A DNA stretch of 64,000 nt from Mitsuokella jalaludinii DSM 13811 (lineage in GTDB: Bacteria; Bacillota; Negativicutes; Selenomonadales; Selenomonadaceae): NCBI RefSeq assembly GCF_000702905.1, contig NZ_JNKR01000010.1, positions 1 to 64,000 of the forward strand. The letters run 5' to 3'. Below, piece after piece: positions 58,990 through 64,000 of the stretch (positions are counted from its first letter, which is position 1; each line of letters begins with the position of its first letter). The notes under the pieces are model-generated. The model saw nothing but the letters and a program-made list of their open reading frames with translations, was not told the origin of the DNA and searched no databases. Made by a program: the position numbers and the translations under genes.

Positions 58990-60009
58990 ATGAATGCGTT
59001 GCAGCAGGAATACCATGATGCCCTGTCCGGCATGCAGGGCAGGGATATCCTCGTCATCGGCGACATGGTCGCCGACATCTACCTCGACGGCCGCATCTCG
59101 CGCATCTCGCGCGAGGCGCCCGTGCTCGTGCTCGAGCAGGCGGGCGAGAAGGTCGTCGCGGGCGGCGCGGCCAACGTCGTCAACAACATCGCGACGCTCG
59201 GCGGCACGGTCCACGCCGCAGGACTCGTCGGCAGAGATGAGAGCGCCGACGGGCTGCGCGCGATACTCGCTAAGAATGGCGCGGATGTCCGCGGCCTCAT
59301 CTCTGACGAGTCGCGGCCGACCATCTCCAAGACGCGCATCATCGCGGGCGGCCGTGCGACGGTCAGCCAGCAGATCGTGCGCATCGACAAGGAGAGCAAG
59401 GAGCCGTTGCACCCTGTCATCGAGGCGGAGCTGCGCGCCTACATCGAGTCCGTCCTGCCTACTGTCGAGGGCGTCGTCATCAGCGACTACGGCTCCGGCA
59501 CCGTCACAGAGGGACTCCAGACCCTGCTCATCGACTACTGCCGAGCTAAGGGCATTCCGAGCATCGTCGACTCGCGCTACGCCGTCCGCCGCTTTTCTGG
59601 CATCGGCTACGTCAAGCAGAACGACGCTGAGCTAGCTGCGGCCGTGGGACGCGAACTGGCGACGACCGAGGACATCATCAGAGCAGCCGAGGAGCTTCGC
59701 GAGGAGCTCCATGCCAAGGGCGTCCTCGTGACGCGAGGCGAGCTCGGCATGGTCCTCGTCGAGAGCGGCGCCGTCCACGAGATCCCCGTCTCCGACAAGA
59801 GCGAGGTCTTCGACGTCTCCGGCGCCGGTGACACCTGTGTCGCGACCGTCATCCTGGCGCTGGCCGCCGGTGCAGAGCCGGCGCTCGCCGCGCGCCTCAG
59901 CAACATCGCGAGCGGCATCGCCGTGCGCAAGCTCGGCACGAGCACCGTCTCCGTGCGTGAGCTCGCCGAGGCCGTCGAGAAACAACATCCGGAATATCCG
60001 TCAAAGTGA
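58990..60009 (+). CDS. PfkB-family sugar kinase related to heptose-7-phosphate kinase (HldE kinase-like)
   Basis: 339 residues with PfkB/RfaE1 features: GDMVADIYLDGRISRISREAPV at the start, GGAANVVNN, and the catalytic DVSGAGDT. It is the divergent one of two kinases in this cluster: where true HldE kinases read VDPKGxxxxxYxxAxxiTPNxxE, this one reads VDSRYAVRRFSGIGYVKQNDAE. It may phosphorylate a different heptose or hexose phosphate. The ATG 58990 is directly after the AAAGG site; the in-frame TTG at 58999 has better spacing and may be the true start. The adenylyltransferase gene follows 10 bp later. Confidence 0.82.
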   Translation: MNALQQEYHDALSGMQGRDILVIGDMVADIYLDGRISRISREAPVLVLEQAGEKVVAGGAANVVNNIATLGGTVHAAGLVGRDESADGLRAILAKNGADVRGLISDESRPTISKTRIIAGGRATVSQQIVRIDKESKEPLHPVIEAELRAYIESVLPTVEGVVISDYGSGTVTEGLQTLLIDYCRAKGIPSIVDSRYAVRRFSGIGYVKQNDAELAAAVGRELATTEDIIRAAEELREELHAKGVLVTRGELGMVLVESGAVHEIPVSDKSEVFDVSGAGDTCVATVILALAAGAEPALAARLSNIASGIAVRKLGTSTVSVRELAEAVEKQHPEYPSK

Positions 60010-60018
60010 GGGAATACC

Positions 60019-60489
60019 ATGCTGATTGACCCAAATGATATCGAGAAGCTCTGCGAGATTCTCCATCGCGCCGGCGAGAAGATCGTCTTCACGAACGGCT
60101 GCTTCGACATCCTGCACGCCGGCCACGTCCGCTACCTCGAGAAGGCGCGCTCCTTCGGCGACTGCCTCGTGCTCGGCCTCAACACCGACGCGTCCGTGCG
60201 CGGCAACAAGGGGCCCTCGCGCCCCATCAACAGCGAGCTCGACCGCGCCGAAGTCGTCGGCGCGCTCAAATCCGTCGACTACGTCGTGCTGTTCGGCGAG
60301 AAGACGGCAGAGACAATCATCGCCAAGGTCCGTCCCGACGTTTACGTCAAGGGCGGCGACTACACGCTCGAGACGCTGCCCGAAGCCAAGATTGTCCAGA
60401 GCTACGGTGGCCGCGTCGAATTCGTCCAGATGGTTGCCGGCCGCTCGACGACAAACGTCATCGAGAAGATCAAGAAGATGGAGGGATGA
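60019..60489 (+). CDS. rfaE2: D-glycero-beta-D-manno-heptose-1-phosphate adenylyltransferase (HldE C-domain)
   Basis: 156 residues, cytidylyltransferase fold: TNGCFDILHAGHVRYL (HxGH) near residue 27, KGGDYT near 117 and a GRSTTNVI motif at the end. It adds ADP to heptose-1-phosphate in ADP-heptose biosynthesis. In E. coli this domain is fused to the kinase (HldE); here the two are separate. It overlaps neither neighbour; GAGGGAATACC precedes ATG 60019. The downstream glycosyltransferase starts 8 bp later. Confidence 0.93.
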   Translation: MLIDPNDIEKLCEILHRAGEKIVFTNGCFDILHAGHVRYLEKARSFGDCLVLGLNTDASVRGNKGPSRPINSELDRAEVVGALKSVDYVVLFGEKTAETIIAKVRPDVYVKGGDYTLETLPEAKIVQSYGGRVEFVQMVAGRSTTNVIEKIKKMEG

Positions 60490-60496
60490 TTGCGCT

Positions 60497-61543
60497 GTGA
60501 AGAATATCCTGATCGTGAAGATGAGCTCCATCGGCGATGTCATCCACGCCCTGCCCGTGAGCTACGCCATCAAGGAGACGTACCCGGAAGCCCACCTGAC
60601 CTGGGTCGTCGAGCCGCCGGCCTACGACATCGTCGCGATGGCCGCCTGCGTCGACGAGATCATCGTCTTTGAGAAGAAGAAATTCCGCAGCCTCGGCGGC
60701 TTCCTGCAGAACTTCGCGCCGCTGCGCAAGAAGATACAGGCGCGCGACTACGACGCTGTGCTCGACCTGCAGGGACTCTTCAAGTCGGCGGCCATCGCCG
60801 CGCTCGCCAAGGCCCCGAAAGGACAGAAGTACGGCATGTGGAACATGCGCGAGGGCAGCAAATTCATCTCAAAGCCCGTCATCGGTCCGCACTGCCACGA
60901 TCACGTCATCGAGCGCTACCTCGACACGGCGCGCGCCATCGGCTGTGCGGTCAAGGAAGTCCGCCTGCCGATCCGCGTGCCCGAGCGCGAACAGCAGCTG
61001 ACGCGCCAGATCGTCGCCAAGGCCGGTGCCAATATGGACAACGCCTATGTCGTGCTCGTCGTCGGTGCCAGCTGGCCGACAAAATGCTGGCCGGACGGGC
61101 ACTTTGCCGTGCTCGGCGACTGGCTCTACGATCACGGCATCATTCCTGTGCTCGTCGGCAGCGGTCCCGTCGAATCGCAGAAGGCCGCCGAGATTGCGGC
61201 CAAGATGGACATCCCGCCCATCGACCTCGTCGGCAAGCTGAACTTCAAACAGCTCGCCTACCTCTTCCAGCAGTCGGCCGCCGTCGTCGGCGGCGACACG
61301 GGGCCGACGCATCTCGCCGTCGGCATCGGTGCCAAGACCATCATGCTCATGGGCCCGACGTACCCGCGCCGCACCGGTCCTTACGGCCAGATGGAGAATC
61401 TGCTCATCGCGGACCGCGACTGCCGCGAGTGCATGAAGCGCGCCTGCCCGCTCGGCCACGACTGCCTCGCCGTCATCAAGCCCGAACAGGTCGAGGAGAA
61501 GCTCAAGGCCCTCGTGCCGGCGCTCGCTGCCGTCTCAATCTGA
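60497..61543 (+). CDS. LPS heptosyltransferase (GT9), WaaC/WaaF-like
   Basis: 348 residues, GT-B fold of family GT9: N-terminal ILIVKMSSIGDVIHALPVSY and C-terminal GGDTGPTHLAVGIGAKTIMLMGPTYPRRTGPYG (nucleotide-heptose site). It adds ADP-heptose to the LPS inner core on the cytoplasmic side. The start is GTG 60497, with GGAGGG at 60480-60486; the frame is open far upstream but that part overlaps rfaE2 and lacks family pattern. The conserved CxxC-like Cys pair near the end is retained (CRECMKRACP). Which heptose it adds is not decidable. Confidence 0.9.
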   Translation: MKNILIVKMSSIGDVIHALPVSYAIKETYPEAHLTWVVEPPAYDIVAMAACVDEIIVFEKKKFRSLGGFLQNFAPLRKKIQARDYDAVLDLQGLFKSAAIAALAKAPKGQKYGMWNMREGSKFISKPVIGPHCHDHVIERYLDTARAIGCAVKEVRLPIRVPEREQQLTRQIVAKAGANMDNAYVVLVVGASWPTKCWPDGHFAVLGDWLYDHGIIPVLVGSGPVESQKAAEIAAKMDIPPIDLVGKLNFKQLAYLFQQSAAVVGGDTGPTHLAVGIGAKTIMLMGPTYPRRTGPYGQMENLLIADRDCRECMKRACPLGHDCLAVIKPEQVEEKLKALVPALAAVSI

Positions 61544-61580
61544 AGCTGAAGAAGTCAAGAACATCAAGAAGGAAATTTCC

Positions 61581-62702
61581 ATGTACAAGAATATCCTCGT
61601 CATCAACACGATGCACATCGGCGATCTCATGCTCGTGACGCCGGCGCTGCGCACCCTGCGGACGAACTACCCGGAGGCGCACATTGCGCTCCTCACGGAT
61701 AAGCCGCTCGGCGACCTCGTGCGCTGCAACGAGAACCTCGACGAGTGCATCCTGATCGACAAGCACGGCAAGGACAAGGGACTCCTCGCTCTCGTGCGCT
61801 TCATCCGGAAGATCCGCGCGCGCCACTTCGATCTCGTCATCAACTTCCACCGCAACGAGCGCGCCTCCGCCATCGCCGCCTTTTCGGGCGGCAAGCGCAT
61901 CGTCGGCTACTCACAGCCCGGCTTCAAGCGCTTCTTCGACAAGGTCATGCCGAACTGCGCGATGGCCGACACGCCGCCGGAGCTCGTCAAGCACCAGGTG
62001 CTCTGTCACCTCGATGTCCTCAAGGAGGCCGTTGGCGTCAAGACCATCGACGACCGCGGCCTCGAGATGATGCTGCCGCCGGAGGAAGAGGCAAAGGCCG
62101 CCGCGCTCTGGCAGACCGAGTTCGCGCCCGGCGCCAAGGTCATCGCCTTCAACATCGGCGCGAGCTGGAAGACAAAGCGCTGGATCGACAGCTACTTTGC
62201 CGCCTGTGCCGACCGCTTCATCCGCGAGGGCTACGACATCGCCTTCCTCGGCGGCCCGACCGATGTGACGCTCGTCGAGAAATGCCGGGCACAGATGGAG
62301 GAGAAGGAGCGTGTGCACGTCTTTACGGGCAAGATCAGCCTGACCGTGCTCGCAGGACTCTTGCGGCGCTGCTCGCTCTTCCTCACGACGGACTCCGGCC
62401 CGATGCACGTCGGCGTCGCCATGAACGTGCCCATCGTCACGATGTTCGGCGCGAGCCCCGTGCCGACGTTCTACCCGTACGACGGCAAAGACGTCCTCAT
62501 CAAGACGCCCGAGCCGTGCCACCCCTGCGGCATTCACGAATGCCCGCGCCAGGGGAAGGATAATATGGCCTGCATGAAGAATATCCCAGTAGATGTCGTC
62601 ATGAAGTACGCCGAAGAGCTGCTCGCAGCGCACGGCGGCGCACCGGCCTATGCGTGGCCGCCCCATCCCGGCGACTACAAGTGCCGCGTCATCGAACTAT
62701 GA
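61581..62702 (+). CDS. LPS heptosyltransferase (GT9), second copy
   Basis: 373 residues. MYKNILVINTMHIGDLMLVTPALRTLRTNYPEA at the start and SLFLTTDSGPMHVGVAMNVPIVTMFGASPVPTFYPY near the C-terminus mark family GT9. A C-terminal Cys-rich segment (CHPCGIHECPRQGKDNMACM) could bind a metal. It probably adds the second heptose or a branching one. AAGGAAA precedes ATG 61581, 37 bp after the first heptosyltransferase. Shares only the fold, not close sequence, with that gene. Confidence 0.9.
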   Translation: MYKNILVINTMHIGDLMLVTPALRTLRTNYPEAHIALLTDKPLGDLVRCNENLDECILIDKHGKDKGLLALVRFIRKIRARHFDLVINFHRNERASAIAAFSGGKRIVGYSQPGFKRFFDKVMPNCAMADTPPELVKHQVLCHLDVLKEAVGVKTIDDRGLEMMLPPEEEAKAAALWQTEFAPGAKVIAFNIGASWKTKRWIDSYFAACADRFIREGYDIAFLGGPTDVTLVEKCRAQMEEKERVHVFTGKISLTVLAGLLRRCSLFLTTDSGPMHVGVAMNVPIVTMFGASPVPTFYPYDGKDVLIKTPEPCHPCGIHECPRQGKDNMACMKNIPVDVVMKYAEELLAAHGGAPAYAWPPHPGDYKCRVIEL

Positions 62703-62744
62703 GATGTTTCGACTTTGAGCTAGGGATACATTGAGAGGTGTCAA

Positions 62745-63728
62745 ATGGAAAACGAACAGCTTTATGATTTTGTCGCCCAGCGCACGGCGCGCTGCAAGAT
62801 CCTCGTTGTCGGCGATGTCATGCTCGACAAGTACTACTACGGCGAGGTCACGCGCATCTCGCCCGAGGCCCCCGTGCCGATCACGCATGTGCTCGAGACG
62901 AAGGAGACCTTGGGCGGCGCGGCCAATGTCGCGCACAACCTCGCCCTGCTCGGCTGTGAGACGAGCATCGCGGGCTTCGTCGGCGAGGACTACCACTGCC
63001 AGAGCCTGCTCGACAAATTCACGGCCCGCGGCATCGACTACCACGGCCTCATCACGACCGACCGCCCGACGACGACGAAGCTGCGCGTCATCGGCGGCCA
63101 CCAGCAGATGATGCGCCTCGACTTCGAGGAGTCCGCGCCGATCACTGGCCCGTATGCCGACCGCTTTCTCCACTACATCAACCAGAAGCTCAACGAGAGC
63201 CTCGACTGCGTGATCATCTCCGACTACGGCAAGGGCTCCTGCACCGAGCAGAACTGCCAGAAGATCATCCAGGCCTGCCACGCCCACGGCGTGCCCGTCG
63301 TCGTCGACCCGAAGGGCACGAACTGGGCCAAGTACGCGCATGCCGACTACATCACGCCAAACCTCAAGGAGATCAATGCAGTGCTCCTCGAGCCCATCCG
63401 CAACGAAGACAAGGCCGTCGAGAAAGCCGCACACTACGTCATGCGCAAGTTCAAGCTGCGCAACATCATCGTCACCCGCTCCGAAGAGGGCCTCTCGCTC
63501 GTGCGCGAGGAAGAAGTCGTCCACATCCCGACGAAGGCACAGGAAGTCTTCGACGTCTCCGGTGCCGGTGACACCGTCATCGCCGTCTTCGCCATGGCCC
63601 TGGCCGGCGGCCTCTCGCCGCGTGACGGCGCCTACATGGCCAACCTCGCCGCCAGCGTCGTCGTCGCCAAGCTCGGCACCTACGCCGTCAGCCGCGACGA
63701 ACTCATGAAGGTGCTCAAGGGCGAATAA
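62745..63728 (+). CDS. rfaE1: D-glycero-beta-D-manno-heptose-7-phosphate kinase (HldE kinase domain)
   Basis: 327 residues, all HldE kinase motifs present: GDVMLDKYYYGEVTRISPEAPVPI, LGGAANVAHN, VVVDPKGTNWAKYAHADYITPNLKE and the catalytic DVSGAGDT. It phosphorylates heptose-7-phosphate at C1. With rfaE2 and hldD it completes most of the ADP-heptose pathway; gmhA and gmhB are not seen and probably lie beyond the window. GAGAGGTG precedes ATG 62745. Only this one of the two kinases is fully canonical. Confidence 0.94.
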   Translation: MENEQLYDFVAQRTARCKILVVGDVMLDKYYYGEVTRISPEAPVPITHVLETKETLGGAANVAHNLALLGCETSIAGFVGEDYHCQSLLDKFTARGIDYHGLITTDRPTTTKLRVIGGHQQMMRLDFEESAPITGPYADRFLHYINQKLNESLDCVIISDYGKGSCTEQNCQKIIQACHAHGVPVVVDPKGTNWAKYAHADYITPNLKEINAVLLEPIRNEDKAVEKAAHYVMRKFKLRNIIVTRSEEGLSLVREEEVVHIPTKAQEVFDVSGAGDTVIAVFAMALAGGLSPRDGAYMANLAASVVVAKLGTYAVSRDELMKVLKGE

Positions 63729-63771
63729 AGAGCAAACAGTCACTTAGTGAACTTATACAGGAGGAATCCAC

Positions 63772-64000
63772 ATGATTATCGTAACAGGTGGTGCCGGTTT
63801 CATCGGCAGCAACATCGTCAAAGAACTCAACCGCCGCGGCCGCACGGACATCCTGATCGTCGACGACCTCAAGGACGGCCAGAACTACAAGAACCTCCGC
63901 GGCCTGCAGTTCATCGACTACCAGTACAAGGACGACTTCCTTCAGAGCATCGAGGACGACGACTTCGACGGCACGGACATCGACGCCGTCTTCCACGAGG
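63772..64000 (+). CDS. hldD: ADP-L-glycero-D-manno-heptose 6-epimerase (partial, cut by window end)
   Basis: The first 76 residues are seen. The Rossmann motif [20 protein letters not shown] and [16 protein letters not shown] are typical of HldD, which converts ADP-D-glycero- to ADP-L-glycero-D-manno-heptose with NADP. AGGAGG precedes ATG 63772 by 9 bp. The frame stays open to the window edge (ending in a VFHE motif), so the gene continues to the right. It completes ADP-heptose synthesis started by the kinase upstream. Confidence 0.93.
   Translation, partial: MIIVTGGAGFIGSNIVKELNRRGRTDILIVDDLKDGQNYKNLRGLQFIDYQYKDDFLQSIEDDDFDGTDIDAVFHE

Noticed and set aside
1-64000. CRISPR arrays, tRNA or rRNA genes, integrases or transposases
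   Set aside because: Looked for on both strands; no regularly spaced repeats, tRNA cloverleaf with anticodon, or recombinase motif was seen.

Overview
The window looks like chromosome of a diderm Firmicute of the class Negativicutes, most likely the Selenomonadaceae (Mitsuokella/Selenomonas-like; genus is inference). Three things point there: high-GC coding sequence; outer-membrane hallmarks (an SLH-domain porin, LPS heptose and glycosyltransferase genes, an LptD-like protein, an RND pump); and typically Firmicute control features (a T-box, a CymR-like Rrf2 regulator, a sigma-54 enhancer system, Rho-independent terminators). No rRNA, tRNA, CRISPR array, phage or transposase gene was seen. About 46 protein genes are called; the last one (hldD) runs off the right edge.

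Layout. 1-9060: a minus-strand small-RNA candidate, a CDF metal exporter, an exported protein of unknown function, then the yybS-gdpP-rplI-lon-dnaB cluster. 9061-12620: sucrose PTS permease plus sucrose-6-phosphate hydrolase. 12640-14850: a small conserved-looking minus-strand gene, a CymR-like Rrf2 repressor and divergent cysK. 14850-19260: trkA-trkH-trkH potassium uptake. 19260-19670: a 289-bp inverted-repeat-bounded element with no gene. 19670-26440: AEC permease, RpiR regulator, alpha-glucoside-type EIICBA, GH13 glucosidase, HAD phosphatase. 26440-33720: SLH porin, a structured element, a 1160-residue secreted amylase/pullulanase with repeated X25 modules, a 5'-nucleotidase. 33734-36280: metNIQ. 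36460-38190: DUF3793 protein, flavodoxin, YhcH-like protein. 38214-39990: an MFS transporter behind a T-box leader. 40000-44310: an HPr-PAS-AAA+-HTH sigma-54 activator followed by ptsH-ptsI. 44310-52790: NSS symporter, NagZ-like lipoprotein, mqnA, and a marR-MFP-RND efflux operon. 52790-58970: a membrane-anchored unknown, YdjM-like membrane protein, class III fbp, larE, LptD-like protein. 58990-64000: heptose/LPS core cluster.

How the parts connect. Carbohydrate use dominates: the secreted amylase and the porin supply oligosaccharides, two PTS permeases import sugars, and HPr/EI energise both. The strongest systems-level signal is at ptsHI: five TTTACCAA/TTGGTAAA half-sites and a textbook -24/-12 promoter lie between ptsHI and a regulator that itself carries an HPr-like domain, suggesting a sigma-54 circuit that could read PTS phosphorylation. 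A second circuit is a shared 23-bp palindrome (AAACATAT-N7-ATATGTTT) at the rrf2, cysK and metNIQ promoters, which defines a small sulfur-amino-acid regulon. A third is the T-box (probable isoleucine AUC specifier) in front of an MFS transporter. All functions are from reading the sequence; no database search was run.
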